A stretch of 64,000 nt of DNA from Aradus depressus (GCA_963662175.1 OY759214.1:100154115-100218114), one strand, 5' to 3'. Counted from the first letter of the stretch, positions 13,626-25,724 are shown. The notes: generated from the sequence alone by a model not told the origin. A program made the numbers and translations.

Positions 13626-14429
13626 CCATTGAAAAAAATATATAAGTTAATTTTTTATTCTGTCGTTTTAAGTGACATTTTTTACAGACAAGCTATTAAG
13701 CACCCATGTTATAGGGGACTTTGTGTCTACACTTTACCTCCTATATCCTAGATTGATCTGTCCATGAGCCTTACATACTTTCTTACGTTTTTAATTCAAA
13801 TTATTCTATACCAACTAATTATTTTTATATAAAGTTCATTTCATACCATGTTGGTCACTTGAAGAAAATACAAAATATTTTTCTGTAATTTGTCTCAAGC
13901 TTGGTGGGCACATGTGTAGCTTTAGTAGATCCGACAATATGTTCTTCATCTAAATTATATGCCACATCTTTCTTTCCAATATCCTTCGTAGCTATGAATT
14001 TTTTTTGAAATATGGTTAAAATTGAAGCTCATTTTTGCTATTAAATCTCCCAAAATGTATTGGGATGGAGTGATTTTTAGCGTAGGGGCTGCAGCCAATT
14101 GAAAGCTTCCAATGTACGAAAATAGAGATTTTGAAGCGTTAATTTCTCAAATTGAACGATAAATATTTAGATTAATAATTTTAAAGTTATTTGGGGATAA
14201 ATATTTGGATTTATTTTCTAGTCTAAAACTGGCCAACACGTCCTTTTCTCCGCATTTGGAATATGGGCGAATAATTTCAGGGGCGGAATAGTGTAAGCCC
14301 CTGGCTAGCGCTGCAAAGGATATATTTGCAACGTTGAAGACTCTTCATTGGGGACGAAGGTTATGTCAAAAATATTTAAATAAATGGAACAAACATTGTT
14401 TTTTGACATATTTTCTATTTCACAAGAAA

Positions 14430-14640
14430 TGTATACCAAAACTACAGGTTTCGGCGTTAAACCATCGTCAGATTTAGTTATAAACTCTGACTATAAACTA
14501 AGTCATATTATACTTATAAAGTAAACTAAATCTGACGATGATCTAACGCAGAAACCGGTAGTTAATATACACATTTATGGTGGAATAGACAATATTTCAA
14601 AAAAATAAGTTTTTTCCCTTTATTTATTATAAATTTCAGT
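14430..14640. mobile_element. Repeat with two opposed hammerhead-like motifs
   Basis: On the minus strand, CTGACGA (14471-14465) is followed by TGGTTTAACGCC and GAAACC (14452-14447). On the plus strand, CTGACGA (14532-14538) is followed by TGATCTAACGCA and GAAACCGGTA (14551-14560). The two share flanks and point away from each other. GTGGAATAGACAATATTTC follows at 14580, as in the palindrome at 241-344. The layout suggests a Penelope-like element remnant or retrozyme. Confidence 0.65.
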
Positions 14641-14852
14641 AACAGAACTTCCTTTCTCAACTAAGAAATGCTCAAGAATATTTTTCGTTCATACCTACTT
14701 TAAGTAGCTAAAGGCCAATTTGTGAGTAGCAACTACGTTAATGCGCTAAAATTACTCAGCTTCTGCCAGCTCGGACTTAAAAAAAGTGTATGAACTGAGT
14801 CATTATATAGGTTGTTGACAGTATTTTGATGTTTTGTGTGTGTATGTATTAG

Positions 14853-15058
14853 GCACTTCAGATGGGAGGTGGAGCCCCACCGCTGACCCACTCGCTCCCC
14901 CACTTCCTTCCATCGCCTGCACTCGCCTCTCCAGTAGCCTCCTCCCCGACCTCTATCTCCGGAGGGGCCATGACCAACAACGGACCCTGCTCCACACTCT
15001 TCGTCGCCAATCTGGGACAGTTCGTCTCAGAACATGAACTCAAGGAAATATTTGCCAG
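14853..15058 (+). CDS. cpo: couch potato-like gene, exon with first half of RRM2
   Basis: The acceptor is TATGTATTAG at 14843-14852 and the donor CCAG|GTAATA, leaving phase 2. In frame it reads ALQMGGGAPPLTHSLPHFLP, then a Ser/Pro/Ala-rich linker, and NNGPCSTLFVANLGQF, VSEHELKEIFA. TLFVANL is the RNP2 motif of a second RRM, and the following helix resembles the second RRM of C. elegans MEC-8 (CSTLFVANL). The open frame and GC-rich codons stand out from the AT-rich flanks. The RRM is completed only by the exon 14 kb downstream at 29184. Confidence 0.93.
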
Positions 15059-18000
15059 GTAATAATAACACTTATCTCTCTTGTATATCTTAGTATATCA
15101 TATCACATCACATGTCGTCAAATGGTCGTCATTTTTTTCATACAATAAACCAAGTTTTTATTAAACTGTACTTACTAAAATAGTGATAGAGAGGTATCAT
15201 GGAAAATAAAAAAGGTACAAAAATACAGGTTTAAACAGGTTCATTACAAATCAATAATAGTTGGGGTGCCAATGGTGGGAGGGGGGGGGGGGATAGTTTA
15301 TAATATTAGAGGAGAATGAAAAATAAAACATTTAAAAAATCGAATAAAAAAACTTCAAAAAGGTATTTTGACTACAAAAATTCGAGGGACTATAGACTTT
15401 TGTAGAAACCAAGCCATTTTTTTTGTTTTTGTTCAAAGCGGATTAGGAACTATAGGTATTGAAAAATTTGGAAAAAGGTTATTTAAGTCACCTCTTAAAA
15501 TGAATATTCTGGAAAGCCTTAGGGGTAGAAAAAAAAAACAACCCCCAGATACTACATTTCATTGGAATATTGGAATGGAACAAAGTTATCTACAGGAAAA
15601 GTTGATATGTAGGTTGGACCTTTTGAAGGGCATCTCTTGCCTATACAAATGTTTCTTCAGTGCTGATAAAACATCTTGATCAATGGACGACTTAATACTC
15701 GCAATAATTTTATCAAAAAAATTATTTCATTGTGAATCTGCCCTATTAAAATTTATCTTCCCTCCATTGATGAGGGGGTGTACAAACTAGAAAAATTATT
15801 TCACATATATGTATATACAACTCTAAGTATTTACATTCTGAGTTTCATGAAATCATTAGGGAGTTGGGTTCAAACTGCCCCAATGTGCGGGGAACTAAGT
15901 CACAGATAGATGAGTCTTTGTTTGGGGGATTGATTGGATAAAATGACGGCCTATAGAACGTTGAGGAGGACACTGCACTATCTTTATACATAAATCATTT
16001 ATTAATATTATAATAAATAAATCACAACATATTTATCTGTTCTAATAAGACACGGGCTGCGGTGCACCTTGCAACCTACTAGGCGGACATATGTAGGTTT
16101 ATTGTACAATGCTACCTCAAGTACACTACTTTGAAATTAATATAAGAAAGTGTACTTTTATTCACTTACGCACAACGGTTTTTTTTTTAGTGTAATATTA
16201 TTATTTTGTATTGTAATATAGGTTAGCATTTGCTCCTAAAATCCATATGGAGTATCACAATTTCTTGCCTGCAGTTGCTTTAAATGCAGGTTGGGTTGTG
16301 TCTTTTAAACAAATGTCATCTTCCTGCTTAGCTGCAAAGATCTGCAGTTTGCTTTATGGCCTTGTCACGTTCATTATAAGCAGTGCTAACTACATTTTAC
16401 CATTTTTCATAATTAGTAAGTATATCTTATTAGTGACAATTTCTATATTAATTTGGTGTAGTTTGTTATTTTATATACGAAAATCACTATTTTGTACATT
16501 CACATACTTAAAAAAAAAATAATAATAATAAAGTAATAAACACATATTATAGAAACAATGAATGTATTGGTGGGATTGGAAGTAAAGGGTATTACTTTAT
16601 TTAATAGATATATGCTGCACAATATCTCTAACCGCTACTTTAAGTATCACATTATGAAGAAGTTCCCTTCAAAGATGGAGTAAAAAACTATCACTCGTGA
16701 AACACTGATGCTTCCCGAGGACGACATGGACTTTGGACCTGATTTGATTGGGTAGCTTGTAATGACTGTAGGAAGTGAGCCAAAGACCTGCTAGCTCTCT
16801 CTACTTTGACAGATTTGTTTGAAAATCCTTTTTTATATTGATAGTGGATTTATGAATTCACATAAAAAATTTCATTTCGATAAATTTATTTTATGAAGAG
16901 TTATCATGTCCACCAGAATGAAATCAATTGTTGAAGTCAGATGAATAAAAAAAATGAAATTCCATAGAAAACTCAATATCGAATTTTTGACTCGTTATAT
17001 AACTTTCCGTATATAACGTTTAGCTGGGTTCGGTAAAGGTTATATTGGGAAAGATAGAGATAAGGAACGATAGATTATGGGATGCGAACAGTCACTCCAA
17101 AGATGTAGAGAGATGCTACTTCCACTGATGTGAGCTACCAGTGGGGACAAGTTGTGAAACAGATCTAGATGACGATCCAAGATCCTGATCGGCCACCCAC
17201 AGTATTTCCTTCTTTAACACAAAGTCGAGGACATGTGTATCCCTATTTCATTAATAACTTCCTGTTTCAGGCCGAACTGGCTAATTTAACCATCCGGCTA
17301 TCCGTTCGGTGCCACCCAATTACTAAGCACCTACGGATAGTCGCTAGGGACGATATGTTAATTAATAAATGGGATTGAAACGTTGGTCTCTCCTCCGTTT
17401 GTCGAGGCAAGCCACGCTCATTGAACTTCTCGACAATCCCTTACAATTGTAATGATTTCACCAATTAAGGCTCCCTGAATCCAAAAAATGATTCATTCGG
17501 TTTGTTGTCAATTTGCACAGTATTTTAGTCTGAACGAAATTATTCAAACTGAATATTCAATTCGATTCTTTCGTCCAGTGTCTTCAAATTTTATTAACAC
17601 AATTTTTGAACAACGCTTCAAGAATGATAACAAAATAGCCTGAAAGAGTTTATTAAATAAATGTCGTTGAAGATTATAGAGGATGGGTTAATGGTGCAAG
17701 ATTGGGAGAATTATAGCACATGCGCGAATTGACAAGAAATACAACCAGTGTTGAGCAGCTAACAATTTTTTTGGGGTGTACTCTGTGTAGAAGCCTGCCA
17801 GGAAGAAGGCAGACGGCTCCCTGTTAGAGAGAAGGTGCTTGTTACGTTATTTCTTTGCCTATGTAAGTAACGCCACAGCTGAGTAACAACAACCCACACA
17901 CACACACACACACTCCAGTTTAGTGTGTGTACTCTTTATTTTCATCATATATGTTGAGTCAGCTAAACAGTCCTTTTCGTTTTTCTCCAAAACTGAATCG

Positions 18001-18429
18001 ATTGAAGAGGCGCTTTTTTATTTATAGTGTTAGAAATTGCCTTTTGAATATGCTCAGCTTAAAATGTTTCAAAGCAAAATTGTACGTTGGTGCATAAGAG
18101 TCGTTGAATCAATACGATAGTTTGTTACAATTTTTTGTCTTTACAGTTTGGTGAAAACCATTTTCAAGGAAGACTATCCGTTATCCATTGCAGGTACCAA
18201 TATATATATATACTATATATACTAATAAGCAATTTTCGCAGCGAATCGATGGAATTAAAGTTGAAAAAACTATTTTTAACAATATTTTTATTTACTGAAT
18301 TTAAAAAATCAAAACGTATTTTCTATCTATAATTTATCTTTTTATGTTAACTATTCCTTCTTTCAATCAAAATCTTTCTTTTATAAAACATATTTATTGA
18401 GTCGACTTTTATATTGAAGTGCTGTAATA
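15059..18429 (+). other. Start of the 14-kb intron; no gene seen
   Basis: AT-rich intron of the couch potato-like gene. It has a short G run near 15282-15292 and a CA microsatellite at about 17890-17913. I found no exon that preserves both reading frame and RRM homology. Confidence 0.5.
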
Positions 18430-19354
18430 ATATGAAGAGTACAGGGAAAAAACGACGGATGTCAAAAAAATTGATTTTGAGATAATCGCAAATATACGTT
18501 TTCACATGAAGAATGAACATTTTGAAACATGTGAATGGCGTGGAAAGTACTAAGAACCTGTAACAGTTTGTATAGACTAGTTTTCCAAAATTTTGTTATA
18601 TTTTTGTTTTGCTTTTGCAGGCTCCAGTCAGTGATAAATATAAAAAAAATATATTTGTACAGGGAAAAAACGACGTATGTTCACTGACAACCGCTGTTCT
18701 TTCACTGTATTGTGAAAGCAGTATTCAGATTAATTCAAATAACAAACAGTCGGTGCCTACTTAAAAGATTGTTTTTAGAATTTTTTTATTTGAAACAATA
18801 CAAATCCAGGCAAAAATATAAGAATTAATAAAACAATAATAAAACTGCCTTCTCTACATTTTGTGTTTTTCTGTTTCTGTGAACATACCAAACATTTTTG
18901 TCACATTTAGCTCCTCCGGCAGATAAGTTTTTTTCAGATAATGATTTTGTCTGCCTTTGAATGACTTGATATGCTCACAAATTGCGTTATAATTAGTATA
19001 ACTTAGCTTTCTATGCTTTGAACTGTGCAGACCTCGTTCATCTTTTGGGGACACGCCAGTCATCTTTAAACATTTCTGCAAGTACTTTAACTTTCCTTCA
19101 GTAAAGCATGATAAGAATCAACCACGTCGCGGCGCATTCTAGTGACAGTGGTCGTTCTTTCCCGGGTTGCCATGGACAGCCGCTCTTCTTTCCCTGTACC
19201 CAAAACTAAAAAAGCCTGAAATACAGTTAACCATTGTTTTTTCCCTGTTTCTACGTTCTAAGCATTAGTACTACACTATTACCAACAGATGGCAGTGAAA
19301 TCTCGATTTTCAATTTTTTTGACATCCGTCGTTTTTTCCCTGTACTCTTCATAT
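18430..19354. mobile_element. DNA transposon remnant with a nested related element
   Basis: The outer ends are perfect inverted repeats of about 34 bp (18441-18474 and 19310-19343), reading ACAGGGAAAAAACGACGG inward. The similarity extends a few bases outward through ATGAAGAGT. A second pair with the same GTACAGGGAAA terminus lies inside, at 18658 and ending at 19198. This suggests one family member inserted in another, or internal end duplication. A transposon-like protein fragment lies inside on the minus strand. Confidence 0.8.
18854..19081 (-). pseudogene. Fragment of a transposon-associated protein
   Basis: The 75-residue frame contains VSPKDERGLHSSKHRKLSY, then ICEHIKSFKGRQNHYLKKTY and LPEELNVTKMFGMF. 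Its pattern (D.RG.H...K, HI.SF....SHY.....YL...LNI.KM) resembles a family of uncharacterised proteins that recur in arthropod and cnidarian genomes and look transposon-derived. A typical member is several times longer. Here only an N-terminal-to-middle piece is left, between inverted repeats, so it is best read as a broken transposase or accessory gene. I cannot name the superfamily. It has no link to the host gene, whose intron it occupies on the opposite strand. Confidence 0.5.
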
Positions 19355-19450
19355 ATTATATGTAAATTCAGAATCTCTTTACACAACCCAAAAAGGAAAA
19401 TTATTATTTATTTTATCTATATTTCATCTTTAGGTTTATCATTATATACC

Positions 19451-19708
19451 TATCTCTGGTGTTTGGGCAAAAGGGCTTAAGTCAGAATAAGTCTTGTGAT
19501 CCTAAGGATTTAGTGCATTTAAATATTGTTACCATATGTAATGATTGTTGGAATATTTTACTTTGTTTATATTTAATACTTTATAGAAATAATATTTCTA
19601 TCTTCATAAATGTGTTTTACCTGATTTGCAGGAATTTTTCAAACCTTCATTAATTCCCCTCCTAAAATTCAGATTTGCTTATGCCCTTTTGCCCAAACAC
19701 CAGAGATA
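19451..19708. mobile_element. 258-bp MITE
   Basis: The ends are inverted repeats. The left reads TATCTCTGGTGTTTGGGCAA AAGGGC, and the right is its reverse complement over about 26 bases. The inside is AT-rich and non-coding. It lies about 100 bp beyond the previous transposon in the same intron. Confidence 0.75.
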
Positions 19709-20760
19709 TACTGCAATATTCCCATAACGGATAGTGAACATGAAAACTGTTTCAACCATAATTCTTTTAACAACATTAAATTCCTTACGCTATATGTCTC
19801 AAGAACATTTCTACTAAGAGAATAAGAATAATTTAAAACTATGGTAATTTAAAAGACAATGTCAAACTGAACAATATAAAAACAAATAATGATCACTTCT
19901 CTAACCAATTCTGTTTTTGAGTATAAGAGAAAGGGAAGGTTGAGCGGACTCTGTATTTTTATAAGAAATAGAAGTTGTCAAACAAAGCACTGGTTTTCGT
20001 TGGTGTTGGTAGAATACATGCACCCCTACTAAAAAAAATGTTTTCTAAAAAACTATCAACAATTACACACCATTTGTGGGTAGGTAAGTAGTCATTGTTA
20101 TCACAAACACACGTCGTATCAGAGAAGGTTGTTACACAAGCATTATGGTGTTATTGTTTTGTTTTTTTAAATGTTGTCTCAACACATCACAATTTACCCC
20201 TGTTGTATTTTGAACACAGTATTATCTTTGTATCTCTTCTCACTATTATTGGTATTCCATGTTGAAATTATTATAAATTAAACATACTTTTGTCTATACA
20301 CAACAACAAAAATAAGCAGACACCTGGAAATATTTATTATTTAGGCAAAATTGATGTAACAAATTATTTATATTTCTTTGCCTTTTAATGTCGGTTTGTG
20401 ATGTTTCTAATTACTGTTTATTATAATCTTTTATTCCTTACTCTTTTTAAATTCGACATTGTTTTCTTACACGTTGTATTACTAATATTTCTTGTGTTCC
20501 TCTTATTCTGTCTGATGAGTATAGAATATATGTCGATTATATACAGTGCATGTAGTTTATATTATAAATATAATCTCTTTCATTTGTATAGAATCAACAT
20601 ATAAATATTATTATTATGTATTAATGATAATTTGGTATATCTTAAGAGATTTTTTTGTGGTGTCTTGTTTTTAGTGAGTGTTTGAAAGTTGGGGGTGGAC
20701 ATAAACAGTGAATTATGAACATCTTTCAGATTTCACTTGTTTAATTTGTGGCAAATTTAA
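19709..20760. other. AT-rich intron, nothing recognised
   Basis: There are short hydrophobic frames at 20398-20604, but they are poly-Leu/Phe/Ile products of AT-rich DNA with no domain. No splice-bounded exon is apparent. Confidence 0.5.
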
Positions 20761-20769
20761 TACTAACAG

Positions 20770-20969
20770 TTTTTTTTTTTTGTTTGCCCTTATGTACGAT
20801 GCATTTGAGCCATGTCTCTCTAACGGTGTTTAAGTTATTTACAACATCCATGGCCCCGGGAGGGAGTTCTATCTACGAAATAAAACTCACTCCCGGACGG
20901 GATTCGAACCCGCAAACCATGGTGAGACCAGGCGACCAGAGCCTAGCTCCCACGGCCTCCATGGCCTCC
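20770..20969 (-). mobile_element. tRNA-derived SINE (family 2) with target duplication
   Basis: On the minus strand a tRNA-like head carries the B box GGTTCGAATCC and the 3' end is a poly(A) run, seen here as T at 20770-20781. The body includes GGGAGTGAGTTTTATTTCGT and CTCCCGGGGCCATGGATGT. A 9-bp target duplication TACTAACAG flanks it at 20761-20769 and 20970-20978, so insertion was fairly recent. Confidence 0.88.
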
Positions 20970-22260
20970 TACTAACAGTATACTCACTCAATTTTCCATA
21001 ACATCATATCGCTGAGAAATCAAACTTCTTAAGAGAGCTTTGATGTCTATAAAGAGTATCAACATTTTCAAACCCCAAGTTTTATCATCTAAATGAGGAA
21101 AATGTTCAATTAATTTAGTCTATTTGCCACTATAAATTTAAAATAAATTTGTGAACATTTTTTTTTTAATATGTAGTTATTGTGAATGTGAGGTTATTAA
21201 CAACAGTGGTGATGGTTCCATAACCGTGTGGTTTGGAGTAACAATTTTTATTATTTTTTAAATGGTTTAAGGATAAATTTTATCAAAAAGACAAATCATT
21301 TGCACATTTTCATCTGCAAATCATTATTGAAAATGCAAGCTACAACATTTAAAAATAAATGAAAAAAATTAAGTTGTATTTTAATGTCTATAGGGCAGTC
21401 GGAAGCTCATAAATCTTGATTTTATGTGTGTGTTCATAGTTACATGCTGAATTGTTAATGTGTTTATTGAAAAGAAAACTTTAAGCTGTAATGTTTTTAT
21501 AAATGTTAGTAAATGCATTTTTGATGTAATTTCAGAAAAGCGAATGGTTTGGCTGAAACATGGTGTTAGCTGAAGCGATTAAGATTAAATTTATCTTTAA
21601 TTTTGGGTAATTCACTCCAAAACTACTCTCATTAACGACATCAACTTTTGTTTTCATTTAATGTTGAGCTGTACTACTAATGGAGTTATAAAATAAATAA
21701 ATCTGTCTAGTTTTTCATTATTTTGTTTATGTTTTCTACAGATCTTGAAGAGATTATTTAGTGAAATGTCAAATTTCTATTAAATGTATATAAGCGAAAT
21801 AAAGACAATATCCCTTGGATACTTTAAGTAGCTCTATCAGTAGTACGATTTATCAAATATTTATGAAAATCAAAATTTCTATTTTGGAAATGTGATGATG
21901 GTTTCGGCGTGAAATTACCTCATTATATATCTAATAATTATATTATTGTTCGTCATATTTGGGCGGAGGGAGGACCTCGATAGAGGTCCTTAGCTAAACA
22001 GCTCGATACTCAAAAAAACCTGGCAGTTTTGTTGATCCACTAACCCTAACCATTTTCAATTTGGTGGAAAAAATGAAAAAAGTGCAAAACATTGTTATGT
22101 TCGAAAAACAGCAAAGCTTTGAAAATTTTCAAAATATGAAAAAAGTAATAATAAAGAAATGTTTTTTTTAAGAAGAATGTTATCACATTGTAAATATATA
22201 ACCAAAACGATAACCGCAGAATGAGATGCAGTATCACCTTGAATCTAAGAAATCTAACTT

Positions 22261-22471
22261 TTTTTTTTTTTTTTCTCCTTTGGCTTTATGTACGGTGCAT
22301 ATTAGCCATGTTAATGTGTTATATATAATTATTTAAGACATCCATGGCCCCGGGAGGGAGTTCTATCCACGAAATAAAACTCACTCCCGGACGGGATTCG
22401 AACCCGCAAACCATGGTGAGACCATGCGACCAAAGCCCTACGCTCTAGCCCGCACGGCCACCATGGCCCCG
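22261..22471 (-). mobile_element. tRNA-derived SINE (family 2), most complete copy
   Basis: On the minus strand the head reads GGTGGCCGTGCGGGCTAGAG, with a long variable-arm-like part GGTCTCACCATGGTTTGC and the B box GGTTCGAATCC. This fits descent from a class II (Leu/Ser-type) tRNA. The end is a poly(A) run. A 10-bp target duplication AATCTAACTT is present at 22251-22260 and 22472-22481. Confidence 0.9.
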
Positions 22472-22653
22472 AATCTAACTTCTTGCAAACTTATTTTCTT
22501 TTTATTTATTCATTATTTATATTTTCTTTTTTAACAATAATATAAATTTGTAACAAGTTATATACATTCTTGTTTACTATAATATCAATTTTTAACAATA
22601 ACTTTTCAATCTTCAACTCTTTTGATTCACTTCTAATTAACAGTAACACAAAT

Positions 22654-22792
22654 TTATGATAGAATTTAATATATTAATTCGATTCAATGAATGCAGATAA
22701 ATCCACTATATTACATTAATTAATACACACTCGTAGGTTCCTCAAGTAATAGGTAGGTAGATATACTTCTTAAACTCATTATTGTTTAAGGC
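22654..22792. repeat. Left arm of a large inverted repeat around a LINE
   Basis: This arm (TATGATAGAATTTAATATAT onward) is matched in reverse complement by 25591-25724, with small gaps and scattered mismatches. The LINE lies between the arms. The pair looks like a foldback or MITE-like element into which the LINE inserted. Confidence 0.8.
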
Positions 22793-22818
22793 ATCGATAA
22801 ATCTTGAGCTTGCAAGTT

Positions 22819-25598
22819 TTTTTTTTTTTTTTTTTTTTTGGCTTTTATTCATAAAGATGCAACTGTTGCTAGGGGGCAACAACCAGCATCTATGTTGGTA
22901 GGTATGGAGACGTTGGCGTGAATGGCATGTGAGAGGAAGGCCACCCAGTGGTAGGTCCTCGGGACGAAAATTTATATTAATTATAAGGACAAGGGAAAAA
23001 TAAAAAAAAAAATAAATAATAATAATTTAAAAAAAAAATAAATAAATAAAAAGGAAGTGAAAGACAACTTTGATGGAATGGGTGAGAGAGATGGTAAAAC
23101 TGAAGGAAAATAATGTAAAAGAATAAAAAAAAAAATAAAAATATTAAGAACGAATAGGAATTAAGGTGGCAGTAAGTCGCGGTTCCACCTCCTCTTCAAC
23201 CTTCGTGGGGGGTTTTGTGGTAAGTGTTGTGAAGATAAAGTACGTATTTCTGGATTTGTATGTGTGTAAAGTTTTCTAAAAAAACGTATGTAAATAGTTT
23301 GTATTGTGTCGGGTACTGTGTGTATCATAAGATCGTTATGAAGTGTTCTGTTGTTTATGTATGGGGGGCATTGTGTTATCAGTCTGAGGGTTTTTGACTG
23401 AAATGCCTGAATTCGTTTGATGTTGGATGGTTTTGCTGAACCGTATATCTGTGATCCGTATGTCCATAATGGTCTAAGTAAGTAAGTATAACAGTTCCGT
23501 TTTTGTGTCATGTCTAATTTTGATCGTCTATTTAGAAGTCCGTAGAGTATTTTGAGTCGACGGTTCAGCGTGTTTCGTGTGAGACGTGTGTGAGGATTCC
23601 ATGTCAGTCTTCGATCCAATGTCAGTCCTAGGTATCGTACAGTATTAGTTTGAGGGAGGGGCTTGTCGTAGATGAAAACGGGGGGGCATGTTTCTCGTCG
23701 AAGTGTAAATGTGATGTGCTGTGATTTTTCTGTATTTAGTTTGATTTTCCATGTGTTGCACCAGTTTTCAATTTGTGTGAGATGGTGTTGTAGTGTAAAT
23801 GAGGCGTGTATGTGAAGGTCAGCAGCAGCTAAGATGGCGGTGTCATCGGCGTATGTAGCTGTCATTGTGTGGATGGAGGTGGGCATGTCAGATGTGTATA
23901 TTGTATATAATAAAGGAGCTAAGACAGAACCCTGCGGTACACCCGCCAATATGGGTCTTATTGAGGAGATAGCAGAGCCCTGACGGACGGCGAAGTATCT
24001 GTTTGTTAGATATGAATGAATGATTAAATAATATGTGTGAGGAAGCAACGGTCTCAATTTATAAAGAAGTCCCGCGTGCCAAACTCGGTCAAAAGCCTGA
24101 CTTACATCAAGGAACGCCCCCGTTGCATAAAACTTTCTTTCTAGGGCAGACGCCACGTAATCCACAACCCTGTGTAACTGGTGTATTGTGGAGTGTTCTG
24201 AGCGGAAGCCAAACTGATGATGAGGAAGTGTTTGCTGACTGGAAAGAATAGTTATGAGCCTTTTGTATAGTAATTTTTCGAAGAGTTTAGAACATAGTGG
24301 AAGAAGACTGATAGGTCGGTAGGAGGAAGGAGAGTGTTCTGGCTTCTTTGATTTTAGTATCATAAGAATGTGTGAGAGTTTCCATTGAATTGGAAAGCGT
24401 GTTGTGCGTAGTATGCAGTTAAACAGGGTTGTCAGGAACACGACAGCTTTCCGAGGTAATTCCTTGAGAACTTCAGCCGTAATGAGGTCATACCCTGGGG
24501 ACTTCTTTTTGGGGAGGTGTTGAATTTCAAATGCGACTTCAGAAGGTGTGAATGATTTGGGAGGGAGTGAAAGGGGTAATGGGATATGTAGTGTTTGTGA
24601 GACATGTGTTTCATGTGTTAAATCATGCATGTCTGGATGAGGTGTGAAGGTTTGTGTGAGATGGGAGGCGAAGCGCTCTGCTTTCTCCTCGTCTGTTATG
24701 GCCCATGAGTCATTGTCATATCGCAGAGGTACTGACGTTGCTGGTTGACGCAGCACCCGACGAGTTTTTCGCCAGAGACTGCCACTTTCAGCATTCAAGT
24801 TGGAGAAGTAAGTATCAAATTTAGCTTTTCGAAATAGTTTAATTTCCGTCTTCAGTTTGTTATTCAGTCGATTGTATATCTGTTTGTCAGTCGGTAGTCT
24901 GGAGGATTGCCATATCTGCCGTGCTCTCCGCTTCTCCCTGATCAATCTGCGAATGTACTCTGGGTAAGCCGGTAGATCTTGCCTGGAAGGCAGCTTTGAG
25001 GGAAATGATGAAGACCATGCGGCTTCCTGAACACTACATGTGTAGAACTCCACTGCCTGCTCTAGCTCCTCCTCTGTCTTTAGGGAATATGGTACAGAGA
25101 GCTTAGCGTTTAAGGTTTCCCTGAATAACTCCCAGTCCATCAGTCCTGGAGTTAGCGTCGGTTTACTCTCCTTTTGAGACGGCTCCGCCCAGACGTTTAA
25201 AAACACCGGTGAATGATCCGAAGAGAGGTCGGTCGTGGTGCTCACAGATGATGGCATACCTCTTAAACCTTTGTGTACAAAAAAGTCAAGTAGGTCTGGT
25301 AATTTGCGTCTTGAAGTTGGCCAGTATGTTGGTGTACTCGGTGAAGTGGTTTGTAAGTTGTCATTGTTGATTGTAGTATTGAGACTCCTTCCCCTCGGTG
25401 TACAGAGCCGCGAGCCCCATTGCTGGTGTTTAGCATTGTAGTCTCCACCGGCAATGAAACAGGGTCCCCATTTCCGGAAAAATGCTGAAAATGTAGCAGG
25501 AGCTATGGCGAACCTCGGAGGGCAATAAACGGCAACAAGGTTAATCTTTTTGTGTCGTGTATGTAGAGTGATAGCTGCTGCCTTATTATAAGGCTTTA
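22819..25598 (-). mobile_element. Jockey-like non-LTR retrotransposon, 5'-truncated
   Basis: On the minus strand this comprises an endonuclease-reverse transcriptase frame, a 3' UTR of about 320 bp and a poly(A) tail, seen as T at 22819-22839. The 5' end stops within the endonuclease domain next to the right arm of the flanking inverted repeat. GC-richer than its surroundings and free of stops, hence relatively young. Confidence 0.88.
23161..25598 (-). CDS. LINE ORF2: APE endonuclease (partial) and reverse transcriptase
   Basis: The protein copies element RNA into genomic DNA by target-primed reverse transcription. The frame has an internal Met at 25257, but it stays open upstream to about 25598, and that extension is clearly endonuclease: INLVAVYCPP, FIAGGDYNAKHQQWGSR, LDFFVHKG, leading into DLSSDHSPV. 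The RT part contains SPGYDLITAEVLKELP, SYRPISLLPLCSKLFEKL, GFRSEHST, AFDRVWH, GVPQGSVLAPLLYTIY and the catalytic YADD (TATYADDTAILAA). Then come NTEKSQ and VRYLGLTLD, and the frame ends in a basic tail at 23161. These motifs and their order fit the Jockey clade. About 812 codons are uninterrupted. Missing are ORF1 and the N-terminal endonuclease, so the copy cannot be autonomous. It lies antisense in the couch potato-like gene's intron. Confidence 0.92.
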
Positions 25599-25724
25599 TT
25601 AAAAATTAATGAGTTTAGGAGGTATACCTACCTATTGCTTGAGGGACTTATGTATTAATTAATGTAATCTAATGGATTTATCTGCATTCATTGAATCGAA
25701 TTAATATATTAAATTCTATCATAA
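25591..25724. repeat. Right arm of the inverted repeat around the LINE
   Basis: Reverse complement of 22654-22792 at high identity, including GAATGCAGATAAATCCA and AATTAATATATTAAATTC. It begins exactly where the LINE coding frame loses homology, marking the truncation point. Confidence 0.8.

Larger units (their letters stand above)
9449..14429 (+). other. Intron of the couch potato-like gene with scattered repeats
   Basis: No supported coding exon. It contains a hammerhead-like motif (10819), a G run near 11093-11113, a pogo-like short element (13223-13625) and long T/A runs around 12600-12660. The part before 9700 could be the 3' UTR of the short isoform. The rest is AT-rich with nothing I recognise. 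Confidence 0.55.

Noticed and set aside
14834..15062. Alternative reading frames over the RRM2 exon on both strands
   Set aside because: Only the frame reading TLFVANL has homology and fits the splice phases.
18147..18194. 47-nt stretch between a good acceptor (GTCTTTACAG) and GTACC that could be a cassette exon
   Set aside because: It would insert LVKTIFKEDYPLSIA into the middle of RRM2 and leaves a phase that does not fit the 29184 exon.
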